The notes beneath the pieces are model-generated. The model was not told where the DNA came from. It was given only the letters and a program-made list of their open reading frames with translations, and did not search any database. Positions 1 to 9,042 of a stretch of DNA of 64,000 nt are shown piece by piece; positions within the stretch are counted from its first letter, which is position 1; every line of letters starts with the position of its first letter. The position numbers and the translations under genes are program-made. The stretch is from assembly GCA_963847515.1 (NCBI GenBank), contig CAWKAA010000005.1, positions 1,364,001 through 1,428,000 on the forward strand, written 5' to 3'. The DNA is from QHXW01 sp963847515 (GTDB taxonomy: Bacteria; Acidobacteriota; Terriglobia; Bryobacterales; Bryobacteraceae).

Positions 1-933
1 GTGACCAAGGTCTACAAGCGCGATTTGGACGTCACGCGATACAACGTGCCGTTTCTGCTGAACCCCTTCATCTCCTTCTACACAACGCGCGGCTGCCCGG
101 CCATGTGCACGTTCTGCCTCTGGCCGCAGACGCATTCGGGGCATCGCTGGAGACTGAGGTCGAGCGACGATGTGGCTTCGGAGGTTCGCTACGCCCTGGA
201 AGCATTTCCGCAGATCAAGGAAATTTTCTTCGACGACGACACCTTCAATTATCAGAAGGCGCGCACGATCGATCTTTGCAAGAAGCTCAAGCCGCTTAAT
301 TTCACCTGGTCCTGTACCTCCCGTGTCACCACCGACTACGAGACACTCAAGGCCATGAAAGACGCGGGATGCCGGCTGCTGATCGTGGGCTACGAGTCCG
401 GCGACCAGCAGATCCTGAAGAACATCAAGAAGGGCGCCACCATCGAGATGGCGCTACGATTCACGGAGAATTGCAAGAAGCTGGGCCTCACCATTCACGG
501 GGATTTCATCATCGGGCTTCCCGGTGAGACACCCGCCACGATCCGCAAAACCATTGACTTTGCCAAACGCGTCGACGCCGAGACGATTCAAGTGTCCATT
601 GCGCACGCATTCCCCGGGACGGAACTCTACGAGCACGGCAAGCAAAACGGCCTGATCAACATAGCGATGGCCGACGAAGCCGGGCATCAGCTCCCGAACA
701 TTACCTACGGCCTAGATAACGCGGCGCTGGTGGAAGCGGTCGAACAGTTTTACGGAGAATACTATTTCCGGCCGCGTGTGATTTGGCGCGTGGTCCGCAA
801 AGCTATCTTCAATTCACAAGAGCGCCGGCGACTGACGAAGGAAGCGCGTGAGTACATGGCGCTGCGTTCCAAGCGCAAACGCTACGTCAGCGACCAGCGG
901 GAGGCAGCCGCCGCAGGCAGCGCCGGCGACTAG
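1..933 (+). CDS. hpnJ: Hopanoid radical SAM enzyme HpnJ (5' end cut by window)
   Basis: C-terminal two thirds of a B12-type radical SAM protein. The 4Fe-4S/SAM motif C32-x3-C36-x2-C39 lies in 'RGCPAMCTFCLWPQTHSG', a context I recognise from HpnJ. Family members are about 470 residues with an N-terminal cobalamin-like domain, so the gene begins before the window and the GTG at base 1 is probably internal. HpnJ is known to act late in hopanoid maturation, contracting the glucosamine head group of bacteriohopanetetrol to the cyclitol ether. Two small transporter genes and hpnI follow immediately on the same strand, which supports the assignment. Confidence 0.85.
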   Translation: MTKVYKRDLDVTRYNVPFLLNPFISFYTTRGCPAMCTFCLWPQTHSGHRWRLRSSDDVASEVRYALEAFPQIKEIFFDDDTFNYQKARTIDLCKKLKPLNFTWSCTSRVTTDYETLKAMKDAGCRLLIVGYESGDQQILKNIKKGATIEMALRFTENCKKLGLTIHGDFIIGLPGETPATIRKTIDFAKRVDAETIQVSIAHAFPGTELYEHGKQNGLINIAMADEAGHQLPNITYGLDNAALVEAVEQFYGEYYFRPRVIWRVVRKAIFNSQERRRLTKEAREYMALRSKRKRYVSDQREAAAAGSAGD

Positions 934-947
934 CTGTTTTTTCCGAC

Positions 948-1373
948 ATGACTTCCCCAGTGAAAGCGCTGGAGTTAAAAACGCGCATTTTCACCGCAAT
1001 TGTAGTCTTGACCAACGTGCTGGGCAATTCCTTTCTTAGCCGCGGCATGCAAAGCGTGGGTGAGTTGCTCTCGCTTTCACCCCTTCCCTATATTCGAGCG
1101 TTGTTCAACCCGTGGGTCGCTGTGGGCGTTTCTTTGCTCATCGTGTGGCTGCTGTCGCATATGGCCTTGCTGAGTTGGGCCGATCTCAGTTACGTGCTGC
1201 CGGTAACGTCGATTGCTTACGTCCTGGTGGCGCTGGTGGGCCGGTTCCTGCTGCATGAGCACGTTTCTCCGGCGCGCTGGGTGGGGATAACGCTCATCAT
1301 GGCTGGAGTAACCCTGGTAAGCCATACGGCTCCGCGCACTACCGTGGCTCAGAAACGGGGAGCGGCGGTATGA
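948..1373 (+). CDS. Small 4-TM EamA/SMR-like transporter subunit A
   Basis: A 141-residue protein with four hydrophobic segments (roughly residues 13-32, 55-75, 82-103 and 110-126), the size and layout of a half-EamA or small multidrug resistance protein. It starts 15 bases after hpnJ and its stop overlaps the next gene's ATG (ATGA), so the two are probably translationally coupled. Two dissimilar, overlapping SMR-size genes are typical of heterodimeric carriers such as ArnE/ArnF and MdtI/MdtJ. Position between hpnJ and hpnI suggests a role in moving a hopanoid intermediate. That role is inference; the fold assignment is firmer. Confidence 0.75.
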   Translation: MTSPVKALELKTRIFTAIVVLTNVLGNSFLSRGMQSVGELLSLSPLPYIRALFNPWVAVGVSLLIVWLLSHMALLSWADLSYVLPVTSIAYVLVALVGRFLLHEHVSPARWVGITLIMAGVTLVSHTAPRTTVAQKRGAAV

Positions 1374-1735
1374 AGTGGATTCTGGTGAGCATCATCGTGC
1401 TGGCGACGACTGCGGGCGAAGTGCTGCAAGCTCTGGGGATGAGGCACCACGGCGAGATTCATGACTTCCGTCCGGGTGCGCTGGGGCGCGTGGCTTCGGC
1501 CTTGGCGCAGTCGTGGCACATTATGGCATCCATTGGCGCGATGGCGGTTTCGTTCTTCGCTTTCATGTCGCTCATCTCGATTGCCGAACTGAGCTTTGCC
1601 GTGCCGGCAACCGCCGCCAGCTACATCCTCGAAACCATCTTCGCCAAATATATGCTGAAAGAGCACATCGGCTGGAAGCGCTGGGCTGGCACGCTGCTGG
1701 TGGCCAGTGGTGTCGTGCTCCTCGCGGTCGAGTGA
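1370..1735 (+). CDS. Small 4-TM EamA/SMR-like transporter subunit B
   Basis: A 121-residue, four-helix membrane protein (segments about 4-20, 45-65, 70-90 and 100-118). The last loop 'LKEHIGWKRWAGTLLVASG' matches the motif before the final helix in EamA/DMT half-transporters, and subunit A has the equivalent 'LHEHVSPARWVGITLIMAG'. It overlaps the upstream gene by 4 bases and hpnI downstream by 4 bases (GTGA). The tight coupling of all four genes points to one functional unit. Confidence 0.75.
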   Translation: MKWILVSIIVLATTAGEVLQALGMRHHGEIHDFRPGALGRVASALAQSWHIMASIGAMAVSFFAFMSLISIAELSFAVPATAASYILETIFAKYMLKEHIGWKRWAGTLLVASGVVLLAVE

Positions 1736-2835
1736 TCGCGCTAGCGGCGCCTGCGATTCTGGCGGCGCTTTACCATCTAATCGCACTGATCGCGGCCCTT
1801 CGTTTCAAAAACACGTGGCCGAAACCAGAATACGATTTCCCGCCGGTCTCCATCCTGAAGCCCGTATACGGGCGCGACCCGGAGTTTTACGAAGCCATCC
1901 GTTCGCACGCATTGCTGGACTATCCCGAGTTCGAAATCCTGTTCGGAATGAAAGACGCGGACGATCCAGCGCGCGAAGACATTGCCCGGCTTGCGGCGGA
2001 GTTCCCGGCTCGCGTCATCCGACTGGTGACTTGTGGACAGGACCTGCCAAACGCGAAAGTGGCGGTGCTAACGGAACTGGAGCGCCATGCGCGATACCCG
2101 CTGCTGGTGGTAAACGATAGCGACATCACCGTGGAGAAAGCCTATCTGCGCGCGATCATTGCGCCGCTCGAAGAGGCGGATACGGGCCTGGTGACCTGTC
2201 TCTATCGCGCCCGCGGCGCAAGCTGGCCTGCGCGCTGGGAGGCCCTGGGTATCGCGACGGATTTTGTTCCTGGGGTGCTTGTGGCCCGCGCGGCCGGAAT
2301 AGCGGAGTTTGCATTGGGCTCGACCATGGCTTTCCGCGCGGCCGAGCTGAGACGAATTGGCGGCTTTGGGGCGATAGGCGATTACCTGGCGGATGACTAC
2401 CAGCTGGGGCGGCGCATTCAGGAACTCGGCTACAAGATCGGGCTGGCCTCTACGGTAGTGGAAACGCGGCTGTCTGACGAAGGCTGGCGGCAAGTGTGGC
2501 GGCACCAATTGCGCTGGTCGCGCACGATTCGCGTTTCCCGCACAGCAGGTTACGTTGGCTACGTGATCACCAACGCCAGCGTTTGGGCGATTTTGGCGGC
2601 GTTTTCAGGCTGGTGGCCGGTGGCTGTGGCGTGCCTGGCCATCCGCATTCTAGCGGGTATAGTTACCAGCACCCTGGTGTTAGGGGACAGCGCGAGCGCG
2701 CGCTACTGGTTTCTGATGCCTTTCCGCGATCTCTGGGGTTTCGCCGTTTGGGCGGCCGGCCTCGCTGGCTCGACGGTCGAATGGCGCGGCAGGAGGCTGA
2801 GGCTTGACCGCGAAGGGCGGATCCGGCCATCTTAA
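1732..2835 (+). CDS. hpnI: Hopanoid glycosyltransferase HpnI
   Basis: A 367-residue membrane glycosyltransferase 2 protein of the ceramide-glucosyltransferase-like type. Visible motifs are an N-terminal membrane segment, 'VSILKPVYGRDP', the DxD-like 'NDSDI', the 'LADDYQLG' acceptor motif, 'RHQLRWSRT' (QxxRW), and a hydrophobic C-terminal region. HpnI is known to attach N-acetylglucosamine to bacteriohopanetetrol. The GTG start at 1732 overlaps the preceding stop and begins with a membrane helix; the frame is open further upstream, but that part overlaps the transporter gene and is not credible. The neighbouring hpnJ fits the same pathway. Confidence 0.85.
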   Translation: MIALAAPAILAALYHLIALIAALRFKNTWPKPEYDFPPVSILKPVYGRDPEFYEAIRSHALLDYPEFEILFGMKDADDPAREDIARLAAEFPARVIRLVTCGQDLPNAKVAVLTELERHARYPLLVVNDSDITVEKAYLRAIIAPLEEADTGLVTCLYRARGASWPARWEALGIATDFVPGVLVARAAGIAEFALGSTMAFRAAELRRIGGFGAIGDYLADDYQLGRRIQELGYKIGLASTVVETRLSDEGWRQVWRHQLRWSRTIRVSRTAGYVGYVITNASVWAILAAFSGWWPVAVACLAIRILAGIVTSTLVLGDSASARYWFLMPFRDLWGFAVWAAGLAGSTVEWRGRRLRLDREGRIRPS

Positions 2836-2865
2836 GATGTTCCTCCGGCCCGGCTTTTCTCTTAC

Positions 2866-2892
2866 TTGCGAATGCTTCAGCATCGCTAAAAT
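2866..2892 (+). promoter_or_regulatory. Possible sigma-70-like promoter for acpP
   Basis: TTGCGA (2866-2871) and TAAAAT (2887-2892) are separated by 15 bases and lie 31 bases before the acpP ATG. The spacing is shorter than ideal, so this is a weak call. Confidence 0.3.
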
Positions 2893-2923
2893 CAACGGGT
2901 TCGCACACATCCCAGGAGGAATC

Positions 2924-3164
2924 ATGGCAGTTGAGCAGAAGGTGAAGCAGATTATCGTCGAGCAGCTGGGCGTGGACGAGAGCCAGGTCGACAACAACGC
3001 GTCGTTCGTGGACGACCTGGGCGCCGATTCGCTGGACATCGTGGAGCTGGTCATGGCCTTCGAAGAGGCCTTCGAGATTGGAGATTCCCGACGAGGACGC
3101 GGAAAAGATCACCACCGTCAAAGACGCCATCGATTACATCGAAGGCAAGACGGCCAAGAAGTAG
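2924..3164 (+). pseudogene. acpP: Acyl carrier protein (one +1 frameshift)
   Basis: Starts at ATG 2924 after a good AGGAGGA site. It encodes a typical 78-80 residue acyl carrier protein with the phosphopantetheine serine in 'GADSLDIVEL'. The frame breaks at 3080-3081, where one G appears extra. Removing it gives the canonical C-terminus ('EIPDEDAEKITTVKDAI...') ending at TAG 3162-3164. ACP is essential for fatty acid synthesis and the protein is otherwise normal, so the shift is probably a sequence error. fabF follows 28 bases downstream. Confidence 0.9.
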
Positions 3165-3192
3165 TCGCCTGCATTCATCCAGGGAGACCATT

Positions 3193-4446
3193 TTGTCGCG
3201 CAGAGTAGTGGTAACACGGTGTCGGTCTGCTGACGCCGTTGGGGATCGGAACCGAGGACGTCCTGGGAGGCGCGTCCGCGGCGGGAAGAGCGGCATCGGC
3301 CCGATCACCGCGTTTGACGCCGCGGCGTTCTCCTGCCGGATCGCCGGAGAGGTCAAGGGATTCGATCCGGCCCAGTTACATCGAAAAAAAAGAGATCAAG
3401 AAGATGGGGCGCTTCATCCAGTTCGCCATCGCGGCGTCGGAATGCGCCCTGTGCAGCTCCGGCTTCAAGGTGACCGCCGAGAATGCCGAGCAGGTGGGCG
3501 TCTACATCGGCAGCGGCATCGGCGGATTCGAAGTGATCGAGCGCGAGCACCAGGACTCTGCTGGAGCATGGGCCGCGCCGCATCTCGCCGTTTTTCATTC
3601 CGGCGACCATCATCAATCTGGCCTCCGGATAGGTTTCCATCCGCAGCGGGGCCAAGGGCCCGAATTCGGCGACGGCCACGGCCTGCACCACCAGCGCGCA
3701 CTCGATCGGCGATTCGTTCCGCATCATCCAGCGCGGCGATGCCGACGTCATGATCTGCGGCGGCACGGAAGCCTGCATCACGCCCATGGGGATCGGCGGA
3801 TTCGCCGCCATGCGCGCGCTTTCCACGCGCAATGACGAGCCGGAGCGCGCCTCGCGCCCCTGGGACAAGCGATCGCGACGGATTCGTGGTGGGAGAAGGC
3901 GCCGGCATTCTGATCCTGGAAGAACTGCGAGTCCGCCCAGCCGGCGGGGCGCGCGGATTCTGGCGGAGATGGTGGGTTATGGCATGAGCGCCGACGCCTT
4001 CCATGTGACCGCGCCGCCCGAAGATGGCGACGGCGCTTATCCGCGTGATGCGCAACGCGCTGCGCGATGCCGGCATCGGAGCCGCGCAGATCGATTACAT
4101 CAACGCGCACGGCACCTCGACCGAAGTGGGCGACCGCATCGAGACCATGCGCCATCAAGCGCTGCTTCGGCGAGCATGCCTACAAGCTGGCCGTCAGCTC
4201 CACCAAGTCCATGACCGGCCATCTGCTGGGCGGCGCCGGCGGCCTGGAGGCGGGCATCACGGTGCTGGCCATTCGCGACCAGATCGCTCCGCCGACCATC
4301 AACTACGACAACCCCGATCCGCGAGTGCGATCTGGATTACGTGCCCAACCAGGCGCGGCCCATGACGCATCGACTACGCGCTGTCCAATCGCTTCGGGTT
4401 CGGCGGAACCAACGGCGCCTCATTTTCAAACGGTATCAAGGAGTAG
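3193..4446 (+). pseudogene. fabF: Beta-ketoacyl-ACP synthase II FabF (many frameshifts, one stop)
   Basis: Reading across three frames recovers a FabF-like condensing enzyme. It has a TTG start at 3193 behind AGGGAGA, the active-site Cys in 'TATACTTSAHSIGD', the His motifs 'INAHGTST' and 'STKSMTGHLLG', and the C-terminal 'FGFGGTNG'. At least ten single-base insertions are needed (near 3216, 3262, 3272, 3376, 3553, 3870, 3928, 3941, 4041, 4146, 4321 and 4368), plus a TAG at 3630-3632 where the family has Gln. The exact C-terminus is uncertain. It would catalyse chain elongation in fatty acid synthesis with the adjacent ACP. Confidence 0.85.
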
Positions 4447-4451
4447 CTCCG

Positions 4452-5233
4452 ATGAAAATTGTCGTCTGCGATCAAGCAGGTGCCCGCGCGCGATTCGCAG
4501 CTGCGTATGGACGCCATCCGGCAAGTGGATCGAGGAAGCCGATCTCAGCTACGAGATCAACGAGCCGGATGCCTACGCGCTCGAAGAGGGCCTGCAGCTC
4601 AAGGAGAAGCACGGCGGCGAAGTGGTGGTGCTGTGCGCCGGCCCGGCCGCGCGCCGCGCAGACCATTCGCGAAGCCCTGGCCAAGGGCGCCGACCGCGCC
4701 ATCCACATCGAAGAGGAGAATCTGGGCAGCGTTCGATCCGCTGGCCGCTGGCGCGCCTGCTGGCGGCGGCGCTCGCAGCCGGAAAAGCCCGATCTGGTCC
4801 TCACCGGCCTGCAGTCCGACGATCTGGGTTATGGCCAGACCGGCGTGATTCTGGCGGAGGTGCTGGGGCTGCCGCACGCCACCATCATCATGCAGGTGGA
4901 AAAGCAGGACGAGCGGCATCCGCGTGAAGCGCGAGCTGGAAGACGGCTGGTTCCAGCATGTGGAGATGCCGCTGCCGGCGCTGCTGACCATCCAATCCGG
5001 CATCAACAAGCTGCGCTACGCCACGCTGATGGGAATCAAGAAGGCCAAGACCAAGGAGAGTCAAGCGGCTGACGCGCGGCGGAACTGGGCATCGCGCCGC
5101 AGGCCTCGCATCCGCGCTGGAGCGCGTGTATCTGCCGGAGACGACCAAGCACACGCAGATCTTCGAGGGCAGCCCCAAGGAAGCGGCCGCGAAACTGGTG
5201 GAGAAACTGAAATTCGAGGCGCGCGTCCTATGA
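4452..5233 (+). pseudogene. etfB: Electron transfer flavoprotein beta subunit (frameshifted)
   Basis: The frame-corrected product begins 'MKIVVCIKQVPARDSQ' and contains 'LTGLQSDDLGYGQTG' and 'ATLMGIKKAKTKE', diagnostic of EtfB (about 255 residues). It carries electrons from acyl-CoA dehydrogenases towards the quinone pool as the EtfAB dimer. About a dozen small indels, mostly +1, interrupt it, for example near 4470, 4516, 4650, 4733, 4747, 4781, 4920 and 5059. Its TGA (5231-5233) overlaps the etfA ATG (5230-5232). Confidence 0.85.
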
Positions 5234-6213
5234 GCATCCTGGCGGTTTTGGAACAGCGTGCCGGCGCTTGGCATCGCATGTCGTGGGAGACCCTGGCGGC
5301 GGCGCAGCAGTTGGCGCGCGGAACTTGAGCAGCCCGTGCGTCGCGGCGGTGCTCGGTGCGGAGGTGTCGCGCGCTTGGCGGCGAGCTTGCGCGCAAGCAG
5401 CTCGAAAGCGTGTACGCGGTGGAGCACGAACTGCTGAACGACTACACGCCGACGGCTACACGGCCGCGCTGCGGCCAGCTGATCGCAGCGGCCAGACCGC
5501 GCGCTGGTGCTGTTCCCGCACACCTACCAGGTGCGCGATTTCTGCGCCAAAGCTGGCCACCGCGCTGCGAACGTGTGCTGGTGAGCGACGTGGTCGCGCA
5601 TCGCGTCGATGGTGGCGAGCTGGTGCTGGTGCGCCAGCTCTTCCAGGGCAAGATGAACGTGGATGTGCGCTTCGCCGGCGACCCGCCGTACTTCGCTTCG
5701 CTGCAGGCGGGCGCGTATCGCGCCGACAAGGTGACTGCGGGCTCGGCTGCGGTCGAGAAATTCACGCCCGAGCTTTCCGCCGAGGCTATCCGCACCAAGC
5801 CGCTGGAGCTGTTCCGCGAATCGCAGCGCGCCGTCGATCTGACGCGGCCGAGATCATCGTTTCGGTGGGCCGCGGCATCAAGGAGGCGGAGAACATTGCG
5901 CTGGTGCAGAAGCTGGCCGACGCGCTGGGCGCGGAACTGGCGGCCTCGCGGCCCATCTGCGACGCCGGCTGGCTGCCCATGGAGCGGCAGGTGGGCAGCT
6001 CGGGCCAGACCGTCTCGCCCAAGATGTACATGGCGGTCGGCATCTCCGGCGCCATCCAGCACCTGGTCGGCATGAAGGGCTCGAAGACCATCGTGGCGAT
6101 CAATAAGGACCCCGAAGCGCCGATTTTCGAAGTCGCCGATTACGGCATTGTGGGCGATCTTGTTCCAGGTGGTGCCGGCGCTGGTGGAGGAGATTCAGAA
6201 GGCCAAGGGGTAG
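5230..6213 (+). pseudogene. etfA: Electron transfer flavoprotein alpha subunit (frameshifted)
   Basis: Begins 'MSILAVLEQR', overlapping the etfB stop by ATGA. The C-terminal half carries the FAD-binding signature: 'SVGRGIKEAENIALV', 'VGSSGQTVSPKMYMAVG', 'ISGAIQHLVGMKGSK' and 'AINKDPEAPIFEVADYG'. The N-terminal half is scattered over three frames by single-base indels near 5323, 5340, 5377, 5455, 5475, 5505, 5545 and 5573, with further ones near 5845 and 6163. It partners EtfB in electron transfer. The gene ends at 6211-6213, 25 bases from the convergent acyl-CoA synthetase. Confidence 0.85.
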
Positions 6214-6238
6214 AAGGTAGTTTCAGAATCGACACCCC

Positions 6239-8029
6239 TCAGTTTGTTTCTTCCTTTCCCGTGTACAGCTCTTCGATGTGCTCGCGGAAATTTTCGAGCA
6301 CGCGCATGCGGCGCACCTTCATGGTCGCGGTCAGCTCGCCTTCCTCGATGGAAAAGTCCCGCACCAGCACACGGAATTTGCGAACCTGCTCGAACGGCGC
6401 GAGCTGTTTGTTCACGCGTTTAACAATCTTTTGCAATTCGGCGTGCACGGGCGGCGCGTCCGCGATTTCTGCAGGGGGGCGGCCCTGGTACTCTTTCATT
6501 CCGTCCAGCAGCTCGGCCGTTGCCACGTTGACGGTGAACAGCGCCATCAAATACGGCAGCTGGTCGCCGACTAGAATGACCTGGCTGATCAGGGGTTCAA
6601 ACTTGAATAGGCTTTCGACCCGTGAAGGATAAATCTTCTTGCCCGTCGATGAGACGATCAACTCCTTTTTCCGGCCGGTAATAAACACATATCCCTCGTC
6701 ATCGATCGATGCGATATCGCCGGTATGCAGCCACCCGTCGCGGGATACCTCGTCGGTCGCCGCGGCATCTTTGTAGTAACGCGAAAGCAAGCAGGGGGTT
6801 TTGACCAGCAATTCGCCATCCTCTGCGAGGCGGAGTTCGACGCCGCCCAGCGGCTTTCCGATGCTGCCAGGCTTGGGTTTGCCGATGGGATTGAACGAGA
6901 CTACCCCACCCTCAGTCAGTCCGTAGCCTTCGACCAGCGGCATGCCGATGGCCTCGTAAAACTCCGCCAGCTCGGTGCCTAGTGGGGCCGCGCCCGAAGC
7001 CGCCACGCGTATCTCGCCGCCAAAGCGGGCGCGTACTTTGGAAAAAGCCAGCCGGTCAATTACCGCGAGCGGAAGGCGGATCCTCGCCGGGACCCGCTTA
7101 TTTTTCCGGCGATACCGTGCCGCCGCGAGCCCCAGCGCGAGCCCGGTGTAGAAAAGCTTTTGTGCCGGCGCGGGTCGCTTTTTCAACTCCATGCAGATAG
7201 TGGAATAGATGCGTTCCCACAAGCGCGGAGGTGCGAGAAAGACCGTGGGCTTCACCTCCTTAATGTCCTGAGGCAGTTTCAACAGGCTTTCCGCAAAATT
7301 CACCGGCATGCCGCTGCGCATGGGCAGCAGTTCCACTACCACGCGCTGCGCGATGTGCGCGGAAGGCAGGAAAGCCACGGTGCGGTCATGGGGACCCATG
7401 GGGAACGCCGCGGGGCCCATATCGATATTTGAGACCAGTGCGCGGTGGCTGACCATTACCATCTTCGGCTGGCCGGTTGCTCCTGAAGTCAGATAGAGGA
7501 TGGCGTCGTCGGAGGGGTTGACCTCCCCGAGAATCCGAGGGAGCAGGCCCGGGTCGCGCTCCATCGCCTGACGGCCGCACTTGCGCAACTCATCGAGCGT
7601 GATGGCGCCGGGCGCTTCGCCAGTCAGCAGGATCCACTTGGCTACCGGAGCTTCTTTGAGGCGCTCGAAGGTCGTCGGATCTTCGGCCATCACGGCTTTG
7701 GCGTCACATGCGTGTATCGTGCTTACCAGTTCCTGGGGCGGATAATTTGGATAAACGGCAGCGGCGATCGAGCCGTTGGCCATAATACCGAGGTCGGCGA
7801 GGTAGAATTCCATGCGCGTCTCGGAGTCGAGCGCCACGATGTCGCCTTTACCAATACCCATGGTCCGCAACCCAGCGGCAATTTCTTCGGCAGCGGTACG
7901 ATAATCAACCCAGCTCAGCGTGCGCACTTTGCGCTGTCCGTTTTCAGTTTGAGGCTGATGGAGCGCAGGTGCATTTCCGTACAATTCGGCGGTTTCTTGC
8001 AGGACGCGGAAGACCGTACGATCGGGCAT
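6239..8029 (-). CDS. Long-chain acyl-CoA synthetase (FadD-like)
   Basis: A member of the ANL adenylating superfamily, 596 residues from the ATG at 8029. The start was chosen because the protein homologous to the family begins 'MPDRTVFRVLQETAELYG'; the longer open frame overlaps the upstream gene. Motifs: P-loop-like 'YLTSGATGQPKMVMVSH', 'VEGYGLTEGGVVSF', 'GWLHTGDIASIDDEGY' and the catalytic lysine region 'GRKKELIVSSTGKKIYP'. It would activate long-chain fatty acids to acyl-CoA with ATP, which fits the nearby etfAB and fatty acid genes. It lies 13 bases downstream of the DNA glycosylase gene. Confidence 0.87.
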   Translation of the reverse strand: MPDRTVFRVLQETAELYGNAPALHQPQTENGQRKVRTLSWVDYRTAAEEIAAGLRTMGIGKGDIVALDSETRMEFYLADLGIMANGSIAAAVYPNYPPQELVSTIHACDAKAVMAEDPTTFERLKEAPVAKWILLTGEAPGAITLDELRKCGRQAMERDPGLLPRILGEVNPSDDAILYLTSGATGQPKMVMVSHRALVSNIDMGPAAFPMGPHDRTVAFLPSAHIAQRVVVELLPMRSGMPVNFAESLLKLPQDIKEVKPTVFLAPPRLWERIYSTICMELKKRPAPAQKLFYTGLALGLAAARYRRKNKRVPARIRLPLAVIDRLAFSKVRARFGGEIRVAASGAAPLGTELAEFYEAIGMPLVEGYGLTEGGVVSFNPIGKPKPGSIGKPLGGVELRLAEDGELLVKTPCLLSRYYKDAAATDEVSRDGWLHTGDIASIDDEGYVFITGRKKELIVSSTGKKIYPSRVESLFKFEPLISQVILVGDQLPYLMALFTVNVATAELLDGMKEYQGRPPAEIADAPPVHAELQKIVKRVNKQLAPFEQVRKFRVLVRDFSIEEGELTATMKVRRMRVLENFREHIEELYTGKEETN

Positions 8030-8042
8030 CGGAACGATGCTA

Positions 8043-8966
8043 TCACGAGGCCTCTGATCCGGGCATGGCGCGGCGGGGCAGGGCTTCCAGCTCCTCCAGC
8101 GTGCGTGGCCAATCCTCGCGGAGCAGGCGGGACAGTGCGCGATCGGCCAGCAGGCGGCCGCCGGTCTGGCATCGCGCGCAGTAGTTGGTTTCATTCGACG
8201 CATAGCGAATGCGCTGCACTTTGGCGCCGCACGTTGGGCACGGCTTTCCGTAGCGGCCGTGTACGGCCATGCCTTCGCGGAATGCAGTTACTTTTTCGGG
8301 GAATTCGCCTTTTGCTTCGGCGCGCAGCCGGTCGACCCAGTCGGCGAGAGTCGCTTTAGTCGCGTCGTAGAGCCGCTGGATTTCCTCATGTGTCAGCTTT
8401 TGCGTCAGGGCAATCGGCGACAGCCGCGCACGGTGGAGGATCTCATCCGAATAGGCATTTCCGATGCCGCTGAACGTGCGCGGATCGGTGAGAGCGCGCT
8501 TCAGCGTGTGATTAGACGAGGTGAGCGCCGCCGAAAATTCTGCAAAGCCGGCGTCGAGGACGTCGATACCGCCCGGATCGAGGGCGCGTAAATTGTCTTC
8601 GCCGGACACCACGTGAAGGGAAGCTCTTTTCTGCGAGCCCGCCTCGGTGAGAACCAGCGAGCCGTTAGAAAAATCGAAAGCGGCCGGCGTGTTTTTGCGT
8701 GGGATCTTGGCGCCGTGCTCGCGCCAGTGCAGGCGTCCGGCAATCATTAAGTGCAGTACGAGCCACAGATCGTCTTCCAGGCCGATGGCTATCCGTTTGC
8801 CGACGCGGCGCAGCGCCTGAACTTTCTTTCCGTCGGCGGCTGATAGAGGCGGGTCGATGGTGCGCAGCAGGAACGGACTGGCAAGGCGCACACGTTCGAG
8901 CGTTTGGCCCACGATTCGAGTCTCCAGGGCTTCGATGTAAACCGTGATGTCGGGAAGCTCGGGCAT
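8043..8966 (-). CDS. Fpg/Nei family DNA glycosylase
   Basis: A 307-residue base-excision repair glycosylase/AP lyase. The start at 8966 gives 'MPELPDITVYIEALE', the N-terminal catalytic Pro-Glu of the family; an upstream in-frame ATG would destroy this. The helix-two-turn-helix region contains 'FSGIGNAYSDEILHRA', and the C-terminal zinc finger reads C-x2-C...C-x2-C in 'PCPTCG...YCARCQ'. It removes oxidised bases from DNA. The start 'MPELPDI' resembles the formamidopyrimidine branch, but I cannot separate Fpg from Nei with confidence. A downstream acyl-CoA synthetase follows closely on the same strand. Confidence 0.88.
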   Translation of the reverse strand: MPELPDITVYIEALETRIVGQTLERVRLASPFLLRTIDPPLSAADGKKVQALRRVGKRIAIGLEDDLWLVLHLMIAGRLHWREHGAKIPRKNTPAAFDFSNGSLVLTEAGSQKRASLHVVSGEDNLRALDPGGIDVLDAGFAEFSAALTSSNHTLKRALTDPRTFSGIGNAYSDEILHRARLSPIALTQKLTHEEIQRLYDATKATLADWVDRLRAEAKGEFPEKVTAFREGMAVHGRYGKPCPTCGAKVQRIRYASNETNYCARCQTGGRLLADRALSRLLREDWPRTLEELEALPRRAMPGSEAS

Positions 8967-9042
8967 CGAAAACCTGCTGATTCTAACACGCGTTTGAGGC
9001 ATGCGATGAAGCGAGGCTCGGCGCGTGAGCATCTACTAGTTC

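Noticed and set aside
1513..1731. Upstream extension of hpnI
   Set aside because: Overlaps the second transporter gene entirely and encodes no membrane or glycosyltransferase sequence.
2924..6213. Pervasive programmed +1 frameshifting as a biological mechanism
   Set aside because: Shift sites share no slippery motif, one-base losses and a stop codon also occur, and neighbouring genes are clean. Consensus error is simpler.
5268..6632. Long plus-strand open frame of 454 codons
   Set aside because: Its middle part contains the true EtfA C-terminal segment, but the rest is out-of-frame etfA and antisense to the acyl-CoA synthetase gene.
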